DNA of 64,000 bases from Nautilus pompilius. Taxonomy: Eukaryota; Mollusca; Cephalopoda; Nautilida; Nautilidae. Positions 39,286 to 50,900 of this stretch are shown piece by piece; position 1 is the stretch's first letter; the number at the start of each line of letters is the position of its first letter. The DNA is taken from the NCBI GenBank assembly GCA_018389105.1, contig JACATO010000925.1:682001-746000 (forward strand), written 5' to 3'. Below the pieces are notes generated by a model. That model searched no databases and was not told the DNA's origin. It was given only the letters and a program-made list of their open reading frames with translations. Both the position numbers and the translations under genes were made by a program.

Positions 39286-39861
39286 CAGTTGTCCCCCGGT
39301 ATTCGCAGGGGTTACGTCCCTTGAGCACCCGTGAAGAGTGAAAAACCACAAATATTGGACGTGGTCCATAAAAATGCCTATAAACGTCAAAATATAACGT
39401 AAAATATAAGTAAATATATAATAATAATTTAGTAAAGAATACAACACTCAGAGAAACACTCGAGATAGCTACACACGGTAAACTGGGATGATGCTGGGCT
39501 GCATCTGCCTGAGACAGCATCTCGTGGGCAGCAGCCAATCAGCAGCGAGGAGAAATGAATAATGCTCTCGGATTGGCTACTTTCAAACCTCCAGCCAATA
39601 GCATTTATTTTATATTGATATTTTGCAGGGTATTTATATTACAAAATTAGTAAATTATATTGTTATTAATAATTTAGCATTAAAAGGCATGAAAAAGATA
39701 TATATATTGCCATGAAAAAGCCATAAAAAATTGTGCAAGATATTTACGATTCTGTGAATTTGCAGGGGTTTCCACAAGCAATTATTAGTTAGGTTCTAAG
39801 GAAAATTCCGCGAATAACCGGGGCCACAAATGCCGAACTGCGATCACGTAGGGGTCGACTG
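39286..39861 (-). mobile_element. Tigger-type MITE, copy B
   Basis: The same repeat as copies A and C in the reverse orientation, 576 bp, with TA on both sides (39284-39285 and 39862-39863). It starts cagttgtcccccggtattcg and ends ggggtcgactg. The interior carries the shared CCAAT-box cluster (39528-39600) and the conserved block gctgcatctgcctgagacag. It has no transposase. Short open frames such as 39266-39538 are translations of the MITE. Confidence 0.88.
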
Positions 39862-40109
39862 TATGTATATACATATATATTTACAAATGATTAAAGTCAC
39901 TAAATGTTCAACAAAAGAAATTCTCATCATATAACACAACTTTTATATAAGAAAGATATAAACAAGTTTTTTAGTACAAACATGGAAATTAGTTTTGATA
40001 TAAAGGCATGAAAATAACTGGTTTGTGCACATTTTGGTTTTGGATTTTTTAAGATATTTGTTTCAAAGAGTACCATTACAAATGAGTAGCCATACTTGTT
40101 GCACAGATT
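39862..40109. other. AT-rich spacer
   Basis: Between MITE copy B and the Tc1 fossil. It may hold the unrecognised left end of that Tc1 element. No gene. Confidence 0.3.
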
Positions 40110-40790
40110 CTGAAGGCAGAGAGCTATTGGTTAGATAAAACTTGGACAGTCACCAACCCAAATGACAGAATAGCTAAATATGAACAGAGATATAGTTTCT
40201 TGGCTATGAAGACTATTTTGCATAGATATATTTTCCAAAGAGCAGTTTAAGGTTGACAGTGGTTCACAACCCAAGCAGATGATTGCTTTGTCACTTTTTT
40301 GACTTAGCAAAGGAAAATTTCATCAACACAACTTGCTTTGGATCTTTTTGCAGCCTCAAGAAGGTTGGTATTAACCTCAAAACACACAGAAGACTGAATG
40401 AAAGAGAGCTCTATGCAAGACAGCCCATGATGTATGTTCTTTTGGCTTGCTACCATATACAGAAGCAGCTGTATTGGTTCTATAAATATGTTGCTTGGAT
40501 ACCACGTGATTGGAGCCATGTTCTCTTTATTGATAAGTCAGGATTTAGCCGTCAATATGACTTGTGGAATTTATTCATCTGGAGGGAAGGTAGAACTTGA
40601 AAAGGAACCACTAAGTTTTTTGGAGGTGTGATGGTCTGGTCAGGACTTTCAGGGCATACATACCTGTGTGTGTTTCAGGAAGTTACACTAACTGCAATGG
40701 ATGAGATTCTAGATCTCTATATCAGGCTTTATGCAGATGCAAATGGATCGCATCTTCTATTGACAGCTTATAATTCTTTGTTAGAATTGC
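40110..40790 (+). pseudogene. Tc1-like transposase fossil, truncated
   Basis: The plus strand reads across frames as a Tc1-group transposase. An eroded N-terminal part (DRYI…RNRF-like) covers about 40140-40340. In one frame from 40358 come KKVGINLKTHRRLNERELY, WIPRDWSHVLFIDKSGFS (family WTPEDWSRVLFTDESRFS) and DLWNLFIWREG. After a frameshift, FGGVMVWSGLSGHTYL and VFQEVTLTAMDEILDLYIRL follow. The first catalytic Asp is kept but the following Glu is Lys. The second catalytic block (family LMDDNARPH) reads LLLTAYNSL. The homology ends there, so the third catalytic residue and the C-terminus are lost. It is a different Tc1 lineage from those at 27 kb and 45-47 kb. Element ends were not found. Confidence 0.82.
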
Positions 40791-43700
40791 TTCTTATCTC
40801 CTGATTTTGTCTGTTTAGTTGTTTGTTTTTTTTTTCATTACACCCCATAAAATTTGTCATTTGAATATTTCTTTGATAAAAGTTGTTACTGGAAAAGAAC
40901 TTCATGCTAATCGTTGGATAATTAAATTGCTAACCATTTTGAACATTTTTTTTTTTTGTTAACTTTTGGAAACCATTTTAGATAGTTAATTAAACTCTTG
41001 AAGCCTTGAATTCCGCCAAAGTTAGATCCATTTGCTGTAATATTAGGTATCCTCTATAAACATTTTTGTGTGTGTGGATCTGTTATACAAGATACTCATA
41101 AAAATGTGAAGGTTTTTTAGTAAAATGTCATGATTTTATTTTTAAACAAATAAATTTCTAAATGAAAATTTAAAAGAATTGTTTTATAAATTCTAAGTTT
41201 CTGTTATTATATTTTATCAAAGCTTTTAATTTTATTAAAAATTTTTTTCTTCTGGCTGTTTGACTCCATTTTAACAAAAAATATTATCTCCCTTTACTCT
41301 CTTATTATGGCTGTGTAATATGTAGTTCTTGGTGTAAATCAGCATTTCTAAAATAATTATATAAATATAAATTTTATAGCACTTAGGAGATACAGAAATG
41401 CTCACTTTATTGATATACTTAGTGCCTGTCATATCATCTAAAGATGAAGAGTTCTAGTAATGCCTTTCATTAGGTTTGCTCTAGTGCTTGCTCAATTCAT
41501 TGTTTTGGAAGGACTTGGCCATTCATTAAGTACATACTTTTCTTGACTTAGGATGCAATGCTGAGGCCATTCACATCTCCTCCCAGGCTCACTACAAGCT
41601 ATGGAACCTACAGACAGACAGATAGTTCTGTTATATGACATCCAGGGTAGTTGCTTGAAAGTGGTCTTATTTAAAATGTCTTCGACCAAAAAAAAATTAC
41701 CAGCTGCATCAAAATGCAGAAATGCTTGGGCTGCCAGAGATGGCTGTTTGTAATACAAAGGAACATGCAGTGATGCTGTGAGTCATAAGTGGGAGGGTAT
41801 ATATGATCACCATTCAAAAGCCTTATCACAAAACAGGAATCTGCTATAGTTTCCTCAGCTGAAAAGAAGTGACAGCAAACAAGTTTTTTTTAAGTAAAAA
41901 TTCTGCAAGTGGAAACACAAAAATATCCATTTTTTTTTTTTTTTTTTTTAAATTTGGTGTTTCTCTCAAAGACCTTGCTTACACTGTGGCAGTTATTCCA
42001 GCTTCTCATTGGCTGCAAATTGAACAGCTTCCCAAGGTTCTCGATTTCCATGCTGAAAAAGTGAAGAAAAAAAATTAACTGAGGCAGGATGAACTTATTG
42101 ACACTTCATTTACTGGACTTAGTATCTTTAGTTTATTCAGAGAACTAACTTATGTTCCAGTTTGCTAAAAATGTAATTTTTATATATCATTTTTTTTTTT
42201 TTAATTTGAAAATTTGCTAATGGTGAAAACAGTGCCTTCAAAAAGGGTCTTTTATATGCCATGAAATAATCCATTTTTTGCCATGACAAAAAATAGCTTG
42301 CAGCCATACTTATCACCAGTACCGCTGGCTCCCTGCCTCAAATTCTTGTCCCCACAGCCTAATCATTTTCAGTATTCTAAATACACAGCCAAAACAACCA
42401 AAGGCGAACTATGGTAGCCATCACTACTTATGTATGTACCAACGGAAAGTAAAATAGATATAATGAATAAAATCATCAGGATGGTTATAAAAGCAGATAT
42501 TGGTTGACTCCACCAGCAAAATTGTGTTGTGTGTGATGATTCTAATGTGTTGATGTTACATTCTTGCTACTTTCCCTAATTTACTCAGTTTTTTTCTTTC
42601 TGAAAAGGCTTTTAAAGGCATACATGCATCAACACCACTTCTCATATTTTGCTAGTTATAAAAACATGTGTTTTGGTTTTTGTTTTTTTTTTAATTTTAA
42701 ATTAACCATTCATCCTCACCGTTGTGCCATAACTCTATTCTGGATTCATGTGTGTCTCTAACTAATCATATTTACATGTTGTTTTTTCTTCCTTTCTTTT
42801 AGCTCTAAAAAGAAAAACACTTAACCAACGCTTGGTATCTACCTTAAAAGTTAACGCAGTCGTTTAATTTTTTGCACAAAGAAGATAAAGAAAGATGATA
42901 AAAAATTTCTCCACAAATCAAACCAGTACACTTGTCTTTAATCAGAGAGAACTGATACATATCTGGATGTCAGCCAGTTTAGGTCAACAGGTCAAGAAAT
43001 TGGAGCCGCACCATCTTTGACAACGTTGCGCGGCACCAACAGTATATATTTTTTTCTATTTCGTTGTGTGTGTGTGTGTGTGGGGGGGGGTTATGATTTA
43101 AGGTTACTATTACACAAATCAGATTGCAAGATATAAGTGAAGTCTGTGCAAACGCAGTGGCTAAGAATAACGGAGGACCATGCAATACACGCAAATTAAA
43201 AAAAAATAGAAATTATTGACTATAGGGATGATTTTGTTTCTTGGCCAAAATTCAAATACTTCTGAAGAAAACTCATTCAAATCTAAAAGCTATTTCCCCC
43301 CCCCACCCTTTTTTTTGGCACATCTTCAGTTATTATTTTTAAAAAAAAAAAGAAGATCTTTTGTCAAAAGATAATGTTGCAGTCTCTTAGTACCTTGTGT
43401 GAAGTGCTTTGCATCAGTAACAATGGCAATGCAGAGATTCAAAGGCAGGCAAGGGAAGTAGAACAAAAACTAATCACAATGGCTTTCATTGAATATTCTT
43501 CTTATTTTGAATGTTTGTGTATGTGGAATTCAGGCGCAGAAAGTAGCATTTGTCTGCAGGAGAAAACCAGAGAACTAAAGATTTTGTTATTTCATGAAAA
43601 GTCAGCGATATTAGAACATGAAATGAAGTGACAATATAGCGTTTTATCTTAAAGAATTGCTCTCCGCTTCATCGCCACATTATTTCAGCGTATAAAATAG

Positions 43701-44553
43701 GACATACAAGTATATTCATATAGCTGCCCCGCATGTCACAAATTATGCAGGAATAACAGGGAGTCCAGAATTCATTATCAAAAGCTCTGTGTCATTTCTG
43801 GCATGCCATAGATGCTAAGTTAATTTTGTGGTATCTGACTACCAGGCCATTATACTTTGTATCAGTTTGTGCATCTTGCTTTCTTACAACTTAGGAAATT
43901 TTTCTTCACTTTTGTGATAATTGCATTTTAATATTTAAAACAGTGTAAGCATTATGGAACAAAAGATCTGCATTTTGTTGCATACTGCACTGAAGATGTC
44001 GACTATAATGAAAATATTAAAATTTAGGGCTTTATAATTAAGTGTTTATTTCAGCCTTTGAATGGACTTGCATCCTCTTGATTCCCAACCTACAATGATG
44101 ACAGAATTCATTATCAAAGACCACCCTGAAACTAGCTTTTTAGTAATTTCCATTGATAATGTGATCTGCAAAAATACAAATGCAACAATTTGCAAATTAA
44201 CTGATTTGATAAGTTTTGTAACTGAAATATTACCAAAGCTGGTGAGAGGATTTGCAGCTAAGAAAGTATTGGCCAATTAGCAGATGGTAGCATTCTACCT
44301 AATGTGCCATTGTAACATGACATGTATCAAGTTTAGGGACAGGAAAGTATGAATATGATGATTGGTTTAAGCAAAGGTTTATTAAACTGGTAAAACAATG
44401 CCAGAACAATTTAAACATGATAAAAACCATACTGTGTATTTCCTCTACTTTTCTTGAATTAAAATGTTTTTTTAAAAAATTGTATTATAATTCAACTTTC
44501 TTTTAGAAAAGAAAATTAATACAATCATTTTATGGCTTTTCTTTTGTCTTATG
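40791..44553. other. AT-rich non-coding stretch
   Basis: No gene could be supported. Long T or A runs at 40946-40958, 41931-41949, 42191-42202 and 43339-43351, a TG run followed by eight G at 43067-43090, and a C run near 43297-43305. Opposing open frames at 44046-44280 and a plus-strand frame at 43374-43631 have no recognisable translation. Confidence 0.35.
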
Positions 44554-44742
44554 TTAACCCTTTTGGTACTTCATTAAATTTCGAGCTGGAAAGTTTCAAT
44601 TATCCACCAAAAAATGAAATTAGGAATATGATCAGAGAAGTTGCAGGGCTTTCAAAGATGTGATGGCATTCCCACTTATCACAATAGAGGGAAAAGGTTT
44701 TTTTGAAATCATGATGTCTGCTTTCAGCATCGAAAGAGTTAA
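44554..44742. mobile_element. piggyBac-type MITE, copy 1
   Basis: Begins ttaacccttttggtac and ends tcgaaagagttaa, so it has TTAA at both ends and short inverted termini (aaccctttt against aactcttt inverted), as expected for piggyBac-derived elements. A second copy at 51347-51545 shares ctggaaagtttc, gatcagagaa, ttgcagggctttcaaagatg, cttatcacaatagaggga and tctgctttcag. It is non-coding. Confidence 0.78.
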
Positions 44743-44872
44743 AAATTGGATTATGTTGACTGGTGACATTGTCCTGTTAGTCAAAACATAAGTATCAAAA
44801 GAAGGTTTTAATTATCTTTGAATGAGCACAAACTCTTGAGAGACATTGGAAGATTCTTTTGGCAGTTCATTT

Positions 44873-44993
44873 ATATAGTATTAAATGCTCTGTCTGTCTG
44901 TCTGTCCGTCCGTCTCTGTGTGTGTGTGTGTGTGTTTTGTGTGTTTTGTTTTTGTTTTTCCCTGCAGCAGATTCAGCAGATTTAATACTATAT
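44873..44993. repeat. Inverted repeat enclosing TGTC/TG microsatellite
   Basis: The 14-base arm atatagtattaaat (44873-44886) is repeated inverted as atttaatactatat (44980-44993), with weaker matching beyond. The 93-base interior is mostly TGTC, CCGT and TG repeats. It could extrude as a hairpin. It lies directly beside the left end of the Tc1 element at 45001. Confidence 0.7.
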
Positions 44994-45086
44994 GAATGCA
45001 TAGTATTGGAAATAATTATGGAAACACAAACGAATACATTGTAAGGTGCATTAGTATTTGGTATGTGTGGTACATAAGCCCTTTGC

Positions 45087-45120
<34 letters not shown>

Positions 45121-45121
45121 A
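45087..45121. repeat. TA/GA compound microsatellite
   Basis: About eleven TA units followed by about seven GA units, grown within the 3' part of the dead Tc1 element. Confidence 0.9.
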
Positions 45122-45124
45122 TGA

Positions 45125-46686
45125 CACCCTGTTTTCATGCTCCCATACAGGCTATCAGTGTATAACTATGCAATGTTCTCCTAACTACCCTGCAGCATTC
45201 CACAATTCAGCACACAGTTACATCCCCCCCCCCCCCCCCATGTAGTAGTGCGGTTCAGCATTCATGGCCCCCGGTTATTCACGGAATTCTCCTTAGAACC
45301 TAACTAATAATCGTTTGTGGAAACCCCCGCATATTCGCGGAATCACAAATATCTTCCGAGATTTTTTATGCCTTTTTTCGTGGCAATATATATTTTTTCA
45401 CGCTTTTTAACACTAAATTATTAATAACAATATAATTTACTAATTTTGTAATATAAATACTAATGTAAATTCAGCAAAATATAAATATAAAATAAACGCT
45501 ATTGGCTGGAGGTTTGAAAGTAGCCAATCCGAGAGCGTTATTCATTTCTCCTCGCTGCTGATTGGCTGCTGCCCACGAGGCGCTGTCTCAGGCAGATGCA
45601 GCCCAGCAGCCACACATCATCCCAGTTTACCGCGTGTAGCTATCTCGAGTGCTTCTCTGAGTGTTGTATTTTTTATTAAATTATTATATATTTACTTATA
45701 TTTAACGTTATATTTTGACGTTTATATGCATTTTTATGGACCACATCCAATATTCGCGGCTTTTCACTCTTCACAGGTGCTCAAGGAACATAACCCCCAC
45801 AAATACCGGGGAACAACTGTATTTGACTTTCTAAATAGCCATAAACCACATATGTCCTCAGTGGCATTGATATCAGAATTTTGCATAGGCCACGGCAGCT
45901 TTGTGAGTTTTCCGCCAGCTTTTTTATAATCCAAACCGTTTTTCATCATACTGGCTGTATGCTTTGGGTCATTCCCATGTTGAAAAATGAATCTCCACAT
46001 AAGGAAATGTCTTTCTCAGTAGATGACAGGATGGATGAGAATCCGGCTATACCTGTCAGCACTCAGTATACCTTCAATTTTATGTGGATCTACAACATCC
46101 TTGGCTAATATGTAGCCCCACACCTTTTTTGATCGACCTTCGTGTTTCACTGTATTTGTTGAACATTGACATTCATACCACTCCCCTGCCTGGCTTTGAA
46201 TAAAGCACTGCTGATTATTGCCAGATAATTCAAACTTGGACTCATCTGCAGAGAGCACATTCTTCCAAGTTTGGTTACCTCATTGTTTCATTTTTGCTGC
46301 TCATTTCAGCCTTGCTGTTTGATTCTTCTCAGCAAAGGTTTTTGGCCAGCTCCACATTCACTGAGATCACTTAGCACTGTAGATCTTACTGTTCTTGAAG
46401 ATATGTTGCACTCGTGGTTGCTGCAAGGTAATTTGGCTTACTGGCTGATTGTTTTTCATGTTGAGAACCTATACTGAGGTACTTAACATCACTTCTGGTG
46501 CATTTGGGCTTTTTTCCTCAACTGCATTTATTGTATAAAGTACCAGTTTTGCATATCCTCCTTATAGTGTTGCATGCAGCTCTTCTTGGAATCTGAAGTC
46601 TGGCCGCAATCTGTTGCATAGCCTTCGCTAGCTAAGACTTTGGTTTCTATTCATTTGTCATGTGATATTTTCTTTCCAGGAGCCAT
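45125..46686 (-). pseudogene. Tc1-like transposase fossil, split by MITE
   Basis: The start at 46686 gives MAPGKKISHDK, then a decayed helix-turn-helix (AMQQIAARLQIPRRAACNTI). Near 46210-46250 is SADESKFELSGNNQQCF with the first catalytic Asp. TVKHEG…KKVWGYILAKDVVDPHKIEG follows, then IFQHGNDPKHTAS near 45975. The second catalytic residue, normally Asp in FQQDNDPKH, is Gly here. NSDINATEDICGLWLFRKSN stands for SPDLNPIENLWG and keeps the third acidic residue. The frame then meets the MITE (45214-45819) and resumes on its far side with ELWN and, in another frame, a remnant resembling the C-terminal SMPRR region. Stops are frequent. It is dead. Confidence 0.85.
45214..45819 (+). mobile_element. 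Tigger-type MITE, copy C
   Basis: Third copy of the repeat seen at 3660-4255 and 39286-39861. The right end is ggggaacaactg followed by TA. The left end is disturbed by a C run (about 45224-45239) that replaces the usual terminal sequence, so its exact start is uncertain. The interior has the CCAAT-box cluster (45499-45570) and an extra 8-bp-scale insertion in the block cagcccagcagccacacatc relative to the other copies. It lies inside the Tc1 transposase fossil, splitting GLWLFRKSN from ELWN. Confidence 0.85.
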
Positions 46687-46918
46687 AGTAGTCATCACAT
46701 TTATAGCACTACAATGATATTACTTCCTATACTTTTATTGTCTTTCTGCAGGCGTGGCACTTTTTTTATTGCTTGTATGACAATCAGTCATAGTGATCGA
46801 TGTCATCACATGATTGTACTATGGACCATTTCATTTTTACACATAAGATGCGATTCTGTCATGTCGTATTTGCATTCTGTGTCCAATTTTTTTGTTTCCA
46901 TAATTATTTCCAATACTG

Positions 46919-47338
46919 TATATGTTGGTTTTAACCAGAAAAAATTCCCTCTTTTAACAGAAATATTTAGAGACCCTATAATACTGTTTGGAATTATAGA
47001 CTACCTGTTAGTTCAGTTATTCAAGCTGGTTGTTTTGGTTAGGTTTTCTGTAAAGAATACATATGAATTCAAAAGGAAAAAAGCAAAGAAATCACTTGCT
47101 TTGCTGTATTTAATATTCTTAAATCACTTGCTACCTTTTACGATCCACTTTCCATTATCCTTGGATAGATCGTCCAAGTTGTGAATCAATCATAGCGCGC
47201 ACGCACACAAGAAGAGAAAAAAAGTTACTGTAAGTAATCAAATCAGTTTGTCTCAAAATGATAAATAAATCAGATAAGCAATTTCAAATTAAGGATTATT
47301 GAAAAAAATATATATATATTTCATCTCATTAATACCTG
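46919..47338. other. AT-rich non-coding stretch
   Basis: No gene. The 156-codon open frame at 46714-47184 runs across the right end of the Tc1 element and is hydrophobic because the DNA is T-rich. It is not supported as a protein. Confidence 0.4.
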
Positions 47339-47946
47339 AAATCTCAACCATATAACCAAAATCTAACTTCTTTATGCATATATACTGCTTATGTTTGAAA
47401 TAGTCTGAATATTCTATTTCATGATGGTGTTACAGCATCTCTCTACCTACCTCTGCATCACTTTTATGCCACAGTAGACGTGAAAACGTATTGCAAAGTT
47501 ATGATCTATTAGGTGGAATTTCTCAGGAATTAGATCAGCTGGTTGAGATATAACCAAAATCTAACTTCTTTATGCATATATACTGCTTATGTTTGAAATA
47601 GTCTGAATATTCTATTTCATGATGGTGTTACAGCATCTCTCTACCTACCTCTGCATCACTTTTATGCCACAGTAGACGTGAAAACGTATTGCAAAGTTAT
47701 GATCTATTAGGTGGAATTTCTCAGGAATTAGATCAGCTGGTTGAGATATAACCAAATCTAACTTCTTTATGCATATATACTGCTTATGTTTGAAATAGTC
47801 TGAATATTCTATTTCATGATGGTGTTACAGCATCTCTCTACCTACCTCTGCATCACTTTTATGCCACAGTAGACGTGAAAACGTATTGCAAAGTTATGAT
47901 CTATTAGGTGGAATTTCTCAGGAATTAGATCAGCTGGTTGAGATTT
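47339..47946. repeat. Three-unit 198-bp tandem array bounded by 12-bp inverted repeat
   Basis: Units start at 47350, 47548 and 47746, with an exact 198-base step. They appear identical by eye except that unit 3 lacks one A in its ataaccaaaatc start. Each unit contains a 7-bp hairpin, gaaatag…ctatttc. The array is bounded by aaatctcaacca (47339-47350) and its exact inverse tggttgagattt (47935-47946), and each internal junction keeps the ggttgaga right terminus but not the left one. The bounds look like the terminal repeats of a small element that was then tandemly tripled. Confidence 0.92.
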
Positions 47947-50900
47947 TTTGATTAACTACTTCTGTTAGCTGCTAGCTCTCACCTTTTTTTCTTTTTTTTA
48001 AATTTTTGATTTGTTAAAAATTTAGATTTAATTTCAGCCTCTGGAATATTTCAGTTGCCAGAATTTTGGCTAAGAGAGACAGGCTTTAGTGTATTTGATT
48101 TAGCTATGAACTCAGTATGTTAGTTTTGTTTTCAATATCAGTAAGTGAGCGAGCGTGATAGCATGTATGAAAAGACATTACTGCGGAGGATTATTACAGA
48201 GATATGTGGATGAAGGAAATTACTCTGAATTATTTAGAAAGATGCTAATATTTTTGAATGCAATTTACAAAGTGACTAAAGTGTGGAATCCAATGAAGCA
48301 TGTTATGGTTATATAATCATTGTATATAATTATTCTGGATGGTGATGATGACAGGGACTTTGTGAAGGACTTAATGAAGAGTTTAGCAGTGATTTTGCTA
48401 CAGTAAAACAGGCTGTGAATATGTTTATGGTAAAAAAATATTGAAGAAAAATGGCTAAAGAGAGTTTCGCTACAACCTACTAACTGACAAATTGTGAAGC
48501 AAGCTTAAGAACGAGAAACAATGGACATCGACTTTAGAAAACCAGATAACGCAAATCTTTACATTCTCATTCTGTTTTGACTTAGATTTTCGAGTTAAAG
48601 GCAATATGTTATAGCCAAATTTACTTATTATTCGTGGATTTCCCATCTCATTATTACCTGGATAATCAAGAATTGACCTTATTTCCTTTTATTTTTTCAG
48701 ATTTTTGTTTGTTGAAGTGTGAAATGATAAAATTTAAAGGAAACTAAAACTAACAGACGATTAAACAGAAGTGTAGCTTAACAAAGTGGAATTTTTTAGT
48801 GTTGTCCAAACATTTTAGAGTACCTGTTCATTTACCACTACATTTGTTGTTATATATCTCTCGCCTAAGATACACTAGATATGTTTATTTATTATCAGAA
48901 ATGCATGATGATTTTTTTGTTTGTTTTTTTTTTTGGTACTTTAAAATTCTAAAATCATTCTAAATCCTCATCTCATGCATCCTCATTGGAAAGGCTAAAA
49001 TAAAGCTATCTATTAATGAGATAATTTCAGCTCATTTATGCTCAGAGATGATATGGTTGTTTTGCTTGCTTTTGGGTTTCCCAGGAAATGTGTGTATATA
49101 CCTTAGTCATGGCTTTTACCTAGGATAGGGACCATCTGCTGTACAGATAAAACAGTTATGATGGAATCACAAAGTTCTCCCAGAATGTTCATGTGAAAAC
49201 TGTAGCCTAAATCATCTTATAGGGAGGTTGCCAGCAATATGGTTGGGTTGTTTGTGAACAGTAGAGCATTGTTGTGTTAAAGAACAAATATATTCGCTGT
49301 GCTTCAGCAAGTGGAGATAAGCTCTTGATAGGTAAAGGGATATGGTACAAGAGGGGACTTCACTTATGAATGCATTACTGTTAAAGAATAAAATGTTGTA
49401 ATTACATTTACTGGATATGAACGCATTATGGGTGCTGTTGTTGTTTTTTTTTTAATTTGGACTTATTTATTGGAATTTTGACATTATGTCTAGAGAACTC
49501 CAGCTGTTGCTACAACTTCTGCACCTGTCTCAAAACCATTACATACTAGATTGTTGCCATTAACCAATTGGCAGAAAAAATTAGATACTTATCAGTGCTT
49601 ACAATAGCTATAGTGTAATGGAGAATCACCATATTGTTTCTGTTTTTTTTTATTGTTATGCCCCACCTCCTGTAGGTCTGACAAAAAATACATTTCTGCC
49701 ATTTTTTATTAAGCTGCCTCGTCATACATTCTTTTTTGTTGTATCCTCAATTCTCCACATGTACCATCAGTTTCAATATATCATTAGATTTGCCAGGAAG
49801 GAAAGATGGAAGCATGCTATCAAATTACAGTTTGAAGATGTACAACAGTACACTGTTTTTCTGGTATTATTTCCTCAGTTTTCTCATGCGTACCACCAAC
49901 TTCAGTATATTGCCAGCTCTTCCTAAAAGGAAAGCTGGGGGGGGGGGCATTGAATTATTGATTGGTGATGATTTGCTGAGATAAAACTTAATCTGTCTTT
50001 AAAAATATTTTAAGCATTGCAACAAATAGCTTTTGGCAAAAACCAGGCAATTTACAAAGGGAAGGTTTTTAATACTTGGCTTTAGCAGCTCACCAAGAAC
50101 ACACATGGACACGGAATTTTATTCCAAATCATTTTCAGCCATGAGGAGGCAAAATTGGAAATAGAGCTTTACAATTAACAGAGTTACATTCATGCAGAGC
50201 ATATCAAGTCTGGTGAAGGAATTGAAGATTCTGAAGAAGAAAATAAATAAATAAAAGTGATACAAATGAATTTTTAAAAAAAGGATTAAAAGCAGTTTTA
50301 AATGTTAGACATCACCAGATATTGGGAAGTTATACACTGGGGGGTCTTAAGTTTTTCTAATATATATTAAAGCGTTAAAGGAGAAAACAGTTACCAGGCA
50401 CTCTCATCTAAATTAAGCTGTCAAATCTGATGTCTAAGGACTCCAAAATTTTAGGAAATATATCTGCTGTGCGTTTAGCATCCACCTTGTACATGGATTG
50501 CTCTGATGAATGCAGTAATGTTGAGCATTGTGACGTGTACACTGCTGCTGCTTTTGTTGAATCTTCATGACTATAAAGACATTTTATCAGTAGTTCTTAT
50601 ATTGTTTGGTGATTATATACTCAATGAGCCATGAAATTTCCTCTGGATTATAATTCTATTAAAAGTAATCAGTTCAGAATTGGAAATTTGAGAAAGAACC
50701 TTGTAATTTGTACTGCATAGTTTTCAATGTCAATAAAGGGCATTGAACCCACAATGCTAAATTGTCATGGCTTCACAAATATTATTGTTTTCACTTTGCT
50801 TGTTTTATCTGGCACACATCAGTTCTTAATTGGTTTTACCTGGATGTTGTTATATAAACAGACAAACACAAAGTTAAAGATGCCCACCATAGAATGATTT

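Larger units (their letters stand above)
45001..46918 (-). mobile_element. Tc1-like element containing a nested MITE
   Basis: Left end tagtattggaaataattatg and right end, inverted, cagtattggaaataattatg, with the match continuing through gaaacacaaa/gaaacaaaaa. The right end is followed by TA. The span is 1918 bp. Subtracting the 606-bp MITE inside leaves about 1.31 kb, exactly the usual size of a Tc1 element. Inside are a minus-strand transposase fossil and a TA/GA microsatellite at 45087-45121. Confidence 0.85.

Noticed and set aside
44046-44280. Overlapping 72- and 76-codon frames on opposite strands
   Set aside because: No family resemblance on either strand and no splice context.
46714-47184. 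156-codon plus-strand hydrophobic open frame
   Set aside because: It crosses the right terminal repeat of the Tc1 element, and its hydrophobicity comes from T-rich DNA.
47339-47946. Possible CRISPR-like array
   Set aside because: Three directly adjoining 198-bp units without unique spacers in a eukaryotic context; this is a tandem duplication.
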